Assembly (NCBI GenBank): GCA_027490725.1 | Contig: JAIXXN010000027.1 | Location: 1-64,000, forward strand | Reading direction: 5' to 3' | DNA length: 64,000 nucleotides | DNA from: Oxalobacteraceae bacterium | Lineage (GTDB): Bacteria > Pseudomonadota > Gammaproteobacteria > Burkholderiales > Burkholderiaceae_D | Shown: positions 47,453 to 56,068 of the stretch, in pieces | How the letters are laid out: each line of letters opens with the position of its first letter | Numbering within the stretch: the first letter of the stretch is position 1 | Position numbers and translations under genes: made by a program | Notes under the pieces: generated by a model | Database searches by the model: none | Seen by the model: the letters and a program-made list of their open reading frames with translations, nothing else | What the model was told of the DNA's origin: nothing

Positions 47453-47943
47453 GCGCCACTCGGCGCACGTAACTGCTGCAACGCGCTATCCCTGAGCGCC
47501 AGTTGTTCCTTCAGCGAGGCGATCTCGGCATTGAGCGTGGCGTCATGGTGGAAGGCGCGTAGTGCCGAACGCAGGGTGAGGATCAGGTCGGCGTTATTGA
47601 AAGGCTTTTCCATGAAGCGATACAGATTGGCATCATTGATGGCCTTTTTGACGCCTTCCAGATCACTCTGCCCGGTCAGCATGATCTTGATCGCATCCGG
47701 ATACAGCAGGTGTAGCTTGATGAGTAATTCGTCGCCGCGCATCCACGGCATGATGTAGTCAGAAATCACGACAGCCAGCGGTGTGCCATTCTTGTGATGG
47801 TCTTCGGCAATCTCGAGCGCTTCCGATGCGGATTCGGCAATTTCGACCTGATGGTCATTGCCGAAAATCTTGCCGATCAGGGTACGCAGTGCGTTCAGGA
47901 CGGTCGAGTCATCATCGACACACAGAATGATTCCCTTAGTCAT
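47449..47943 (-). CDS. single-domain response regulator with coiled tail
   Basis: A 164-residue REC protein. The acidic pocket is in IILCVDDDSTVL, the phosphoacceptor Asp in VVISDYIMPWMRGDEL, the Thr in IMLTGQSDLEGV and the Lys in FMEKPFNNADL. A short helical tail (AEIASLKEQLALRDSALQQL) replaces an output domain. It likely receives phosphate from the downstream three-GAF kinase, whose start overlaps its stop (ATGA), and acts through protein contact. Confidence 0.93.
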   Translation of the reverse strand: MTKGIILCVDDDSTVLNALRTLIGKIFGNDHQVEIAESASEALEIAEDHHKNGTPLAVVISDYIMPWMRGDELLIKLHLLYPDAIKIMLTGQSDLEGVKKAINDANLYRFMEKPFNNADLILTLRSALRAFHHDATLNAEIASLKEQLALRDSALQQLRAPSGA

Positions 47944-48146
47944 GTTGGTATTTCTCCGAATTCAGTGTGGTGCAAAGAATTATTTTAAAAGCAAATAGTG
48001 TTTGCATTTGGAAATATCAGAATAATTGATTTCGTCATTCGTGTCACCAAAAAAATCGTTTTTACCATTTATTGTTGATTTTTGAGTCCCACTGATACGA
48101 CGAACGCACACTTTCCTTGTCAACAAACACACATCAGCAGGGCACC
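47944..48146. other. AT-rich upstream region
   Basis: About 200 bases of markedly AT-rich sequence (CAGAATAATTGATTTCGTC; CATTTATTGTTGATTTTTGAG) between the response regulator (minus) and the small ORF (plus). It probably holds divergent promoters; no operator can be named. Confidence 0.4.
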
Positions 48147-48260
48147 ATGAGTCAGAATCCCCGTATGGTGAATAAGAACATTCTGAAACTGATGGCCCGT
48201 GATGTCTACCCCATCAAGGAATCGATCAGGAATGCCTACACACCTGCCGGGAAGTTGTAA
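48147..48260 (+). CDS. possible 37-aa small protein
   Basis: ATG to TAA gives MSQNPRMVNKNILKLMARDV followed by YPIKESIRNAYTPAGKL. It is basic, has AGGG upstream, and is followed 58 bases later by a hairpin and T-run, so it would be a complete small transcription unit. No family is recognised. The terminator also implies that the downstream diguanylate cyclase starts after it. Confidence 0.45.
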   Translation: MSQNPRMVNKNILKLMARDVYPIKESIRNAYTPAGKL

Positions 48261-48318
48261 TCTTGCACAGCCCAGTGTCGCCGCAAGCCAAGATTTCCCT
48301 TTTAGATCAGATGCTTAT

Positions 48319-48350
48319 AAAAATCCCCTGCTTGCAGGGTGTTTTTATTT
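48319..48350 (+). terminator. terminator between small ORF and diguanylate cyclase
   Basis: CCCTG, loop CTTG, CAGGG, with flanking A-T and G-T pairs extending the stem past one mismatch, followed by GTTTTTATTT. This argues against translation of the cyclase from any start upstream of it. Confidence 0.75.
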
Positions 48351-48471
48351 AGACCCAACGAATCTTTTCCTCCGAAAAGTAATTCGGCATGGGCTAGACT
48401 CGCTTCGAGGCCATCGTCTGGCGCAGTTAGGCGCCGTCAGCGGCAGAATTCAGGAAGATGGGTGGGTTCGT

Positions 48472-51400
48472 TTGAAGAACGTTGTTTCAACTATCAGTTC
48501 GGCGTGCGCGGGCTGGCGCGGCTGCCTGCTGCGCCTGATCTCTTTGCTGTGGCTGGCCATGAGTAGCGTGGCTGGCGTGCCAGCGCACGCCACAGAGCGC
48601 TGGGCGGGGCTGGCCGACACGGTCTTCCGCAGTTACACCCAGGCTCAGGGACTACCTAACTCGATTGCCACCGCGATAGTCGAGGATGCCGACGGATTTC
48701 TCTGGGTCGGTACCCAGAACGGCCTGAGCCGCTGGGATGGCTACCGTTTCCGCACCTATCAGCCGGCTGCCGGGCAAACCCACGCATTGCCCGATAGCTG
48801 GGTCACTGCACTGCATAAGGATGGCGCAGGCCGTTTGTGGATAGGCACTAGTGCGGGCGGCCTGGCCCGTTACGATCCCCAGCAGGACCATTTCATCAAT
48901 TATCGGGCGGGCGCCAATGGTCTGAGCCACATGGCCGTGAATGCGCTGGCGCAGGACGGTACGGATGGGCTCTGGATCGGTACCGGCGCCGGGCTGGACC
49001 GGCTCGATATCGGCACCGGGGTGGTGCGTGCACAAGCCAGTGCGGAACTGCCTGCCGGGGCGGTGTTTGCGCTGCTACGCAGCGGCGATGGAACCTTGTT
49101 GGTGGGAACCCGTTCCGGGCTGTTCCGCCGTGCTGCGGGGCAACAAACCTTTGTCCCCGTGCTGCTGGCCGGTGCTCCGGTGAGCCAGCCTACGGTCTCT
49201 AGCCTGTTTGAAGATGCCTTAGGTCAAATCTGGATCGGTACCCGCCATCACGGGGTGTTCCGGTTGCGTGCCAATGAGGCCGTTGCGCAACAGTTTGTGG
49301 GCAAGGGGGACACGCCCCAGTTGATGCAACACAGCTGGGTGTATGCAATTGGTGCGGCGGGGGCCCATGAAGTCTGGCTCGGTACCTATGGTCAGGGCGT
49401 GCTGGCGGTCGATCTGCGCGATGATCACTACCGGCGCATCCGCCACGATCCGGCGCTGCCGAGCAGCATCGCTGGCGACATTATCTTTGCGCTGTACAGC
49501 GACCGTGCAGGCGCGATCTGGGTGGGTAGCCAGCGCGGCGTGAGCCGGCATGACGGCCAGCAGCAGCTGGCGACGACACTGTTTGGCGATTCACGCCGGC
49601 GCGACGGCATCCGCGGCGCCGATCTATTCTCTGTGGCCACCCACAGCGATGGACGGATCTGGCTCGGGTTGCAGGGGCAGGGGGTGGATATCGTCGATCC
49701 GGTACGCGGCCACATCGAGCACCTGCAGGCCAATGCAGATCAACCCGAGACGGCGCTACCGGTAGACCATGTGTTCGATTTTGCCGAAGCACCGGATGGC
49801 AGCATGTTTGTCGCCACGGGACGCGGCGTGTACCGGGTCAACGCCGCGCGTAGCAAAGTGCAGCGGGTGACGCTCGGCCAGCGTCCGCCTGCGGCAAGCA
49901 CCTATCGCCTGCTGATCCGTGACGGCCAGTTGTGGGTGGGCGGGCGCGATGATGGCGTCTGGGTGCTGCCGCTGGGCGGCGGTGCAGTACGCCATATCGA
50001 CGCGGGGCAACTCAGTGATAGCCGGATTACGGTGCTGTTCGCAGACGGCCCCGGCACCCTGTGGATCGGCACCCGCAATGGTCTGAACCGGATGGATCTG
50101 GCCTCCGGCAGCATCGAGAAAATCATGCCGGACAAGAATCAGCCGGCTGCGCTGGCCGCCGGTCTGGTGTCATCCATCCTGCGCGACCGCAAGGGACGGC
50201 TGTGGGTAGCGACGCTGGGCGGTGGCATGCACGTGCTGCGCAGCGCGGTGGGCGAGTTGCCGCGTTTCCAGCGACTGGGACGCGAACAGGGACTGCCGAG
50301 CATGAATGTCGACTGTCTGCTGCTCGACGGTAGCGGGCGCATCTGGGCCACCACGGCCGACGGCATCGTTGCACTCGACCCGGAAAGTCTGGCAATGCGC
50401 ATCATCGATAGTGCCGATGGCGTCGCCATTAACGGTTACTGGATAGGCTCCGGGAGCCGTACGGCTGATGGCGAGTTGCTGTACGGCGGCGAAGGCGGGC
50501 TCACCGTCTTGCGCCCGACCGAGTTGCGTAGCAGGCCTTACCAGCCGCCGGTGGCAGTCACCGAGATCCAGATCGGTGCGAAGAGCGTGGCATCGGCCCG
50601 CTTTAACCGTCAGGCACAGCGCGAGCCGCTGCGCCTGCCCAGCTCCAGCGAGAGCCTGACGGTGGAGTTTGCGGCACTCGATTACACGGCGCCCGAGCGC
50701 AGCCGCTATCGTTACCGGCTCGATGGTTTTGAAGCGGACTGGGTACCCACCGATGCGCTGCGCCGCTTTGCCACCTACACCAATCTGGCACCGGGTCACT
50801 ATCATCTGATGGTGCAGGTGGCCGACCGTAACGGCAACTGGTCGCGCCAAAGCCTGAATCTGCCGGTGGAAGTTGCGCCGGCGTGGTATCAGACGCTCTG
50901 GCTGAAAGCCCTCGCGGTGGTGCTGGGCCTGGCTGCCATGGTGACTGTGGTGCAGGCGCGCACGGCCTATCTGCGCCAGCGCCAGCGCGCCCTGCAGCAG
51001 CAGGTCGAGGAACGCACCCTCGTGCTGGCAGAGACGGCGCAGGAATTGCGTGCGGCGAATCAGCGTCTGTTCCAGTTGGCGACCACCGATTCGCTGACCG
51101 GCTGTGCGAATCGGCACCACTTCATCGAAAGGGCACGCGACTGTCTGGCGCTGATGGAGCGTACCAAGCAGCCGCTGGCGCTGCTGATCCTCGATCTCGA
51201 TGCCTTCAAACTGGTCAATGACCGCTATGGCCATCCGTTTGGCGACGAGGTGTTGCGCGCGGCCGTCAGGGCCACCCAGCTGACTATCCGTAGCACCGAT
51301 ACGCTGGGGCGCATGGGCGGCGAGGAATTCGCTGTGCTGATGCCGGACACCAATCAGGAAGGGGCGTGGATACTGGCCGAGCGGGTACGCGTGGCGATCG

Positions 51401-51567
51401 CGGCGGCCGAAGTCAGCAGTGGCGAGGCCCGCATACATCCGACCGCCAGTGTCGGCCTGGCGCTGCGCCTGCCGGGCGAACAGTTCGATGCCTTGTATCT
51501 GCGCGCCGATATGGCCCTGTATGCCGCCAAGGAGGCGGGACGCAATCGTACCGTGATGGCCGACTAG
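48472..51567 (+). CDS. reg_prop/Y_Y_Y sensor diguanylate cyclase (paralogue)
   Basis: About 1,031 residues. TTG start giving a signal sequence (CLLRLISLLWLAMSSVAGVPAHA); longer frames cross a terminator. Roughly 14 beta-propeller blades follow (FLWVGTQNGLSRWDGYRF, RLWIGTSAGGLARYD, and others), then Y_Y_Y (LTVEFAALDYTAPERSRYRYRLDGFEADW), a TM helix (LAVVLGLAAMVTVVQA), a coiled coil and GGDEF. The active site is GGEEF with RSTD five residues before it, an apparent inhibitory site. It is built like the cyclase at 26431-29712. Its last four bases overlap the end of the convergent small gene. Confidence 0.88.
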   Translation: MKNVVSTISSACAGWRGCLLRLISLLWLAMSSVAGVPAHATERWAGLADTVFRSYTQAQGLPNSIATAIVEDADGFLWVGTQNGLSRWDGYRFRTYQPAAGQTHALPDSWVTALHKDGAGRLWIGTSAGGLARYDPQQDHFINYRAGANGLSHMAVNALAQDGTDGLWIGTGAGLDRLDIGTGVVRAQASAELPAGAVFALLRSGDGTLLVGTRSGLFRRAAGQQTFVPVLLAGAPVSQPTVSSLFEDALGQIWIGTRHHGVFRLRANEAVAQQFVGKGDTPQLMQHSWVYAIGAAGAHEVWLGTYGQGVLAVDLRDDHYRRIRHDPALPSSIAGDIIFALYSDRAGAIWVGSQRGVSRHDGQQQLATTLFGDSRRRDGIRGADLFSVATHSDGRIWLGLQGQGVDIVDPVRGHIEHLQANADQPETALPVDHVFDFAEAPDGSMFVATGRGVYRVNAARSKVQRVTLGQRPPAASTYRLLIRDGQLWVGGRDDGVWVLPLGGGAVRHIDAGQLSDSRITVLFADGPGTLWIGTRNGLNRMDLASGSIEKIMPDKNQPAALAAGLVSSILRDRKGRLWVATLGGGMHVLRSAVGELPRFQRLGREQGLPSMNVDCLLLDGSGRIWATTADGIVALDPESLAMRIIDSADGVAINGYWIGSGSRTADGELLYGGEGGLTVLRPTELRSRPYQPPVAVTEIQIGAKSVASARFNRQAQREPLRLPSSSESLTVEFAALDYTAPERSRYRYRLDGFEADWVPTDALRRFATYTNLAPGHYHLMVQVADRNGNWSRQSLNLPVEVAPAWYQTLWLKALAVVLGLAAMVTVVQARTAYLRQRQRALQQQVEERTLVLAETAQELRAANQRLFQLATTDSLTGCANRHHFIERARDCLALMERTKQPLALLILDLDAFKLVNDRYGHPFGDEVLRAAVRATQLTIRSTDTLGRMGGEEFAVLMPDTNQEGAWILAERVRVAIAAAEVSSGEARIHPTASVGLALRLPGEQFDALYLRADMALYAAKEAGRNRTVMAD

Positions 51568-51803
51568 CGACGCGCACGCTTTGGCAGGCTTGCGGTGCTG
51601 CAGGCTTGCTCTGCCGAACCGGCGTGATCGCCCGGTGCGGCGCCGAACAGCGCGGCCACCATGGGGTCGCGCCGCACCACGATTTTTTTTGGGCGGCTGG
51701 GGAACAGGGTGTCGTCGATCAGGCGATGGATCCGGTTGCCTTCACGGTTGATCGTGATGCTCAGTGTCGGGCCGTGGTAGCAGTTCTCTGCATAGCAAGT
51801 CAT
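51564..51803 (-). CDS. 79-aa hypothetical protein
   Basis: MTCYAENCYHGPTLSITINR begins a soluble protein with beta-rich LSITINREGNRIHRLIDDTL and a basic RPKKIVVRRDPMVAALFG. The C-terminal 25 residues look unstructured. AAAGAGACG precedes the ATG. It overlaps the cyclase stop by four bases, tail to tail. No family is recognised. Composition and RBS favour a real gene. Confidence 0.55.
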   Translation of the reverse strand: MTCYAENCYHGPTLSITINREGNRIHRLIDDTLFPSRPKKIVVRRDPMVAALFGAAPGDHAGSAEQACSTASLPKRARR

Positions 51804-51887
51804 GATGTCGTCTCTTTGGTGAGCCAGGGCGCCGGCCGGAACTGCGGCGCTGCTTGATATTCTGGCCGTTCGGCGGGCTGTGCGCTA

Positions 51888-53225
51888 TTAGCCAGAATGA
51901 CTAGTCGTGACAGCACCGAGGGTCTGGTCGCCGAGGTGCAGGCGGCGGTACAGGCGCAGCGCCGTGAGCAAATTCCACAACATGGCGCTGCTTGCCAGCG
52001 CCATGACGCAGGCCCCCGGAACGGTCAGTAAGGCTGGCGCGTAGCACGCCGCCAGTAATAGCAGCACGGCAGCGGCGTGCAGGCAAAACTGCCTGCGGCC
52101 GCTTTGCGCGGGAATGATCTGGTGCAGATTCGGTACGCTCTGGCCATGCATCCGGGTTTCCTGCAAGTGATACCAGGTCAGGAAGGGCACAATTTTGTAC
52201 AGCATGCCGTAGATCGTGGACATGGCGACACCGGCGATCAGCAGCACGCCCAGTGCCAGCGGCCGGAAATTGAGTGGCCAGTCCAGGGGCAGCGTCGCCA
52301 GCAAGACGGCCAGCAGCACACAGATCATGGCATAGCGCCAGTACAGCGTGGTGGTATCGGCGCTGGGACGTTTGCGATGCGCCAGTAGATACAGGGTGAC
52401 GCTGGCAAACGCGGCGAAGCCGGTAAGTAGCAAGGCCTCGGCGACCCGCGTTGACCAGTGTGCGGGGCCTGGTAAAGCGTTGCCCACGGAACTGGCACAC
52501 AGCAGCAGGAACAAAGCACTGCTGAAATGGCGTCGCAGGGCTGGCGGGTAGGGTTCGGTGACCATAAACATCGGCACCACTTGCCAGGCGATGCCCATCA
52601 CTAGCAAACCTACCCAGCCGAGCAAGCCCCAGAGCACATGCAAGTCCGTGAGGCGCTGCCACGGCAGGGCAGCAGCCTGCGGCAAAGCCAGCGTGGCGAG
52701 CAGGACGATACCCAGCGTCAGGGTGACCAGCAGGGCTGTCAGTGCGAGCCGGATGGCGGTGACGACTTCCGTCGCGCCGGATGCCGGTGTTTGCCATAAG
52801 CCGATGCTGCAGGCGCCGAGAAATAGCAGGAGTGTGGCGCACAGCAGTGCGCCGGCGCCGAGGAACAGTGCCGGTATTTGCCACCAGAAGGCACTGGCCA
52901 GCAGTAGGGTGGCAGCACACAGACCCAGATGCACCAGTGGACCTAGTCTTTCCACCTGTGGCAGGCTGATGCCGGCCACCACCGGCAGCATCTGCAGCAG
53001 CGCGCCTACCATGCTCATGCTGAGACAGCCCAGCACCAGCAGATGCGTGAGCGCCAGCGTGGACGGCGACCAGCGACTGAGCAGGGCGGTATCACCTTGC
53101 CAGATCAGTATAGCGCTGGCGAGCATGGCAAATAGCACGGCACTGCAAAAGAAGCGCATCGGCACCGAATAGGGCGGATTGCTATCGAACGATAGTGCGC
53201 GCCGCGGCAGACTGCCAGCGCTCAT
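51888..53225 (-). CDS. multi-TM membrane protein, NnrS-like
   Basis: A 445-residue protein with about twelve TM helices and several conserved-looking His positions (ALTHLLVLGCLSMSMVGALLQMLPVVAG, DLHVLWGLLGWVGLLVMGIAWQVVPMFMV, IYGMLYKIVPFLTWYHLQE). Size and pattern resemble NnrS-type haem-copper membrane proteins or quinol-oxidase-like subunits found in denitrification clusters and linked to nitric oxide stress. It overlaps the DUF2249 gene by four bases, the last of a three-gene operon headed by a hemerythrin. The NnrS link is tentative. Confidence 0.7.
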   Translation of the reverse strand: MSAGSLPRRALSFDSNPPYSVPMRFFCSAVLFAMLASAILIWQGDTALLSRWSPSTLALTHLLVLGCLSMSMVGALLQMLPVVAGISLPQVERLGPLVHLGLCAATLLLASAFWWQIPALFLGAGALLCATLLLFLGACSIGLWQTPASGATEVVTAIRLALTALLVTLTLGIVLLATLALPQAAALPWQRLTDLHVLWGLLGWVGLLVMGIAWQVVPMFMVTEPYPPALRRHFSSALFLLLCASSVGNALPGPAHWSTRVAEALLLTGFAAFASVTLYLLAHRKRPSADTTTLYWRYAMICVLLAVLLATLPLDWPLNFRPLALGVLLIAGVAMSTIYGMLYKIVPFLTWYHLQETRMHGQSVPNLHQIIPAQSGRRQFCLHAAAVLLLLAACYAPALLTVPGACVMALASSAMLWNLLTALRLYRRLHLGDQTLGAVTTSHSG

Positions 53226-53497
53226 GGCTGACTGGCGGCGCCAGTGATCCAGATCAAAACTTGGTAGCCGCCCGCCTCACCGGGACTGGTCAGATGGGAG
53301 TAGCCGTTACGTTGCAACACCTGATAAAGCGGCACTGGTTGACGGTCGATCAACACTTGCAGGCGGCCAGCGGGGGCCAGCAGATCGAGCGCTTCCAGCA
53401 CCTTCACCATCGGTTCCGGGGGCTCCATGCCGCGTACATCGATCACCACGTCGGGTCGTGCTGCAGCCGGCGAGGCTGAGAGATGGTGGGTGCTCAT
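53222..53497 (-). CDS. DUF2249-domain protein
   Basis: A 91-residue cytosolic protein: DVVIDVRGMEPPEPMVKVLEALDLLAPAGRLQVLIDRQPVPLYQVLQRNGYSHL fits the DUF2249 (TusA-like) fold with its D-x-R-x-M/L-x-P-P-E-P motif. DUF2249 proteins are typically found with hemerythrins and denitrification or NO-response genes. It is coupled by ATGA overlaps on both sides. The role is unknown; small-molecule or redox partner function is inference. Confidence 0.88.
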   Translation of the reverse strand: MSTHHLSASPAAARPDVVIDVRGMEPPEPMVKVLEALDLLAPAGRLQVLIDRQPVPLYQVLQRNGYSHLTSPGEAGGYQVLIWITGAASQP

Positions 53498-53967
53498 GCC
53501 GGTACGCCAGTGCTTAGTGGCTGGGCCAGCAAATCTGTCTGCATGAGCTGACGCAGCATGGCCTCACTGCTGCCAACGAGTAGGCGCTCGGCCATGGGAT
53601 AGAGAACGTTCTCTTCCTTCAGATTGTGCTGGCGCATCAGCATGCGCAGATGGTCGGCAAAGTCGCAGAAGCTGGCGCTATCGCGGTGTTCCAGCGCGCC
53701 CTGCATCTGGCGCAGGATGGCGCGCATTTGCTGGTGTTCGTTGCGCATCACCACGGTGGGGCCGTTGCTGCTGCCCAGATGTTGTTCCAGCGCGGGAAAT
53801 AGCCACTGTTCCTCGCGCGCCAGATGCAGTTCGAAGGCGAGCATGAAGCGCTGGAAGGCTGGCGCACCCTCCGTCAGCCTGTGTTCGGCGAGGTGTGCTT
53901 CGGCTTGCAGATACAGATCATCGCAATGCTGGTGATCCTGTTCGAGATAGTGGGCGATGGCGCTCAT
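53494..53967 (-). CDS. hemerythrin-like protein
   Basis: A 157-residue four-helix protein: IAHYLEQDHQHCDDLYLQAE, FELHLAREEQWLFPALEQHL, MRNEHQQMRAILRQM and MLMRQHNLKEENVLYPMAERLL hold the His/Glu ligands of a di-iron HHE-type domain (H-x-x-x-E and H-N-x-x-E-E). It may bind O2 or NO or sense iron/NO. The ATG with AGAGGAAAC upstream is chosen; 15 extra upstream codons have no likeness. It is the first gene of the operon with DUF2249 and the multi-TM protein, and divergent from ubiU across a shared FNR-type box 57 bases upstream. Confidence 0.9.
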   Translation of the reverse strand: MSAIAHYLEQDHQHCDDLYLQAEAHLAEHRLTEGAPAFQRFMLAFELHLAREEQWLFPALEQHLGSSNGPTVVMRNEHQQMRAILRQMQGALEHRDSASFCDFADHLRMLMRQHNLKEENVLYPMAERLLVGSSEAMLRQLMQTDLLAQPLSTGVPA

Positions 53968-54023
53968 GCGGTTTCCTCTTGGGTTGATCGAGCCATTGTC
54001 CCATTCTGGCAAGCCGCCTTTCC

Positions 54024-54037
54024 TTGATTCAAGTCAA
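54024..54037. promoter_or_regulatory. FNR/Anr-type box between hemerythrin operon and ubiUVT
   Basis: TTGATTCAAGTCAA matches TTGAT-N4-ATCAA at nine of ten positions. It is 57 bases from the hemerythrin start and 75 from the ubiU start, so it could control either or both operons. E. coli ubiUV is FNR-controlled. Confidence 0.75.
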
Positions 54038-54111
54038 GGATTTTCAGCTTGCCTACGCGCTACAGTTCGTCGTCGCAAAACCTTTGCATTTCACTCAGTT
54101 TGAGCACACTC

Positions 54112-55149
54112 ATGAGCTTTAATGATCTTTCTCCCAATACTAACGTCGGTCCGATAGAACTGGTTTGTCCCGCCGGCAGTCTGCCAGCGCTGAAATCTGC
54201 CATCGATCTCGGTGCTGATTGCGTCTATCTGGGCTTTCGCGATGCCACCAATGCGCGCAATTTCGCCGGTCTGAACTTCGACGACGTCGCCATAGGACAG
54301 GGCATCGAATATGCCCACCGTCACCATCGCAAGGTGCTACTGGCACTGAATACCTATCCGCAACCGGAGACCAGTGCCCTGTGGCGCCGTGCCATCGACC
54401 GGGCCGCTGCGGCCGGCGTGGATGCGGTGATTCTGGCCGATCCTGGTCTGATGCGTTATGCCTCGGAAAATTACCCCGATCTGCGTCTGCATTTGTCCGT
54501 GCAAGGCTCGGCTACCAATGCAGAAGCCATTAACTTCTATCAGCGTCAGTTCGGCGTGGCGCGTGCCGTGCTGCCGCGCGTGCTGTCGCTGGCACAGGTC
54601 GAACATGTGATCAATAACACCGACGTGGAAATCGAAGTGTTCGGTTTCGGCAGCCTGTGCGTGATGGTGGAAGGGCGCTGCGCGCTGTCCTCGTATGTGA
54701 CGGGCGAGGCGCCGAATACTCATGGGGTGTGCTCGCCGGCCAAGGCGGTGCGCTGGCAGCAAAGCACGCGCGGGCTGGAGTCGCGTCTGAATGGCGTGCT
54801 GATTGATCGCTACACTGCACAGGAAAACGCCAGTTACCCGACCCTGTGCAAAGGGCGTTTTGAAGTGAATGACGAAACCTATTATGCCGTCGAGGAACCG
54901 ACCAGCCTGAATACCCTGGAACTGCTACCGCAACTGATTTCGATGGGTGTGCGCGCCGTCAAGATCGAAGGGCGCCAGCGTAGTCCGGCCTATGTGGCGC
55001 AAGTGACGCGGGTGTGGCGCGAAGCCATCGATCAGGCGCTGGAGAATCCGGCGCGCTATTCGGTCCGGCCGAACTGGATGGCGGAACTGAATCAGCTGGC
55101 AGAGGGCCAGCAGCACACATTGGGCGCCTACCACCGCGCCTGGAAATGA
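54112..55149 (+). CDS. ubiU: ubiquinone anaerobic biosynthesis protein UbiU
   Basis: A 345-residue U32-peptidase-like protein (YhbU). With UbiV it catalyses oxygen-independent hydroxylation in ubiquinone synthesis. N-terminal IELVCPAGSLPALKSAIDLGADCVYLGF is diagnostic. The four [4Fe-4S] cysteines are visible in GFGSLCVMVEGRCALS, NTHGVCSPA and YPTLCKGRF. The ATG giving MSFNDLSPNTNVGPIELV is used. ubiV follows after 16 bases. Together with nirK, norB and nrdD nearby it equips the cell for anaerobic respiration with ubiquinone. Confidence 0.95.
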   Translation: MSFNDLSPNTNVGPIELVCPAGSLPALKSAIDLGADCVYLGFRDATNARNFAGLNFDDVAIGQGIEYAHRHHRKVLLALNTYPQPETSALWRRAIDRAAAAGVDAVILADPGLMRYASENYPDLRLHLSVQGSATNAEAINFYQRQFGVARAVLPRVLSLAQVEHVINNTDVEIEVFGFGSLCVMVEGRCALSSYVTGEAPNTHGVCSPAKAVRWQQSTRGLESRLNGVLIDRYTAQENASYPTLCKGRFEVNDETYYAVEEPTSLNTLELLPQLISMGVRAVKIEGRQRSPAYVAQVTRVWREAIDQALENPARYSVRPNWMAELNQLAEGQQHTLGAYHRAWK

Positions 55150-55165
55150 TTTTTGGGGAGAGAGT

Positions 55166-56068
55166 ATGTTGAAACTTGCTGTGGGGCCCTTGCTGTATTA
55201 CTGGCCGCGTGCCAAGGTGATGGCGTTTTATGAGGACATTGCGGCGTCGCCGGTAGAGATCGTCTATCTGGGCGAGAGTGTCTGCTCGCGTCGCCATGAA
55301 GTGCGCGCTGCTGAATGGCTGGAGATTGCCGCGATGCTGGAAGCGCGCGGCAAGCAGGTGGTGCTGAGCACGCTGGCACTGATCGAATCGAGCGCGGACG
55401 TGACGGCGCTGCGCCGTCTGACAGCGAACGGCCGCTTTATGGTCGAAGCGAGCGACATGGGGGCGGTGCAACTGCTGGCCGATCAGGGCCCGTTTGTGGC
55501 CGGACCACATCTGAATATCTACAATCCGCCGACCTTGTCGCTGATGGCTGAACTGGGTGCCACGCGCTGGGTCATGCCGCTGGAAATGGGGCGCAGCGGC
55601 CTGCAGGCCATGCTCGATCAGCGCCCGCCCGGCATCGAGACGGAAGTATTTGCCTACGGGCGCATGCCGCTGGCTTTTTCCGCGCGCTGCTTCACGGCAC
55701 GCAACCGCAATCTGCCTAAGGATGATTGCCGCTTCAGTTGCATCGAGCATCCGGACGGCTTGCTGATGCAGACCCGCGAGCAGCAGCCGTTTCTGGTTCT
55801 GAACGGCATCCAGAGCCAATCGGCACTGGTGTACAACCTGATCACAGAAATCGACACAATGCAGCGTATGGGCGTGGGCGTTGCGCGTCTGAGCCCGCAA
55901 GCTGAACATATGGGGCAGATCATCGCCGCCTTTGACAGCGTGCGCCAAGGAGTAGCCGATGCCGCCGAGGTGGCCGATGCCATGACGGCCTATATGCCCG
56001 CTGCCGCCTGTAATGGCTACTGGCATGGCAAACCCGGACTGGAACTGACGATGGAAGCTGCACTATGA
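55166..56068 (+). CDS. ubiV: ubiquinone anaerobic biosynthesis protein UbiV
   Basis: A 300-residue U32-like partner of UbiU (YhbV). LAVGPLLYYWPRAKVMAFYEDIAASPVEIVYLGESVCSRRHE opens the protein. The cluster cysteines are in ESVCSRR and SARCFTARNRNLPKDDC followed by RFSCIEHPDG. GGGGAGAG precedes the ATG. It overlaps ubiT by four bases (ATGA). Confidence 0.95.
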   Translation: MLKLAVGPLLYYWPRAKVMAFYEDIAASPVEIVYLGESVCSRRHEVRAAEWLEIAAMLEARGKQVVLSTLALIESSADVTALRRLTANGRFMVEASDMGAVQLLADQGPFVAGPHLNIYNPPTLSLMAELGATRWVMPLEMGRSGLQAMLDQRPPGIETEVFAYGRMPLAFSARCFTARNRNLPKDDCRFSCIEHPDGLLMQTREQQPFLVLNGIQSQSALVYNLITEIDTMQRMGVGVARLSPQAEHMGQIIAAFDSVRQGVADAAEVADAMTAYMPAAACNGYWHGKPGLELTMEAAL

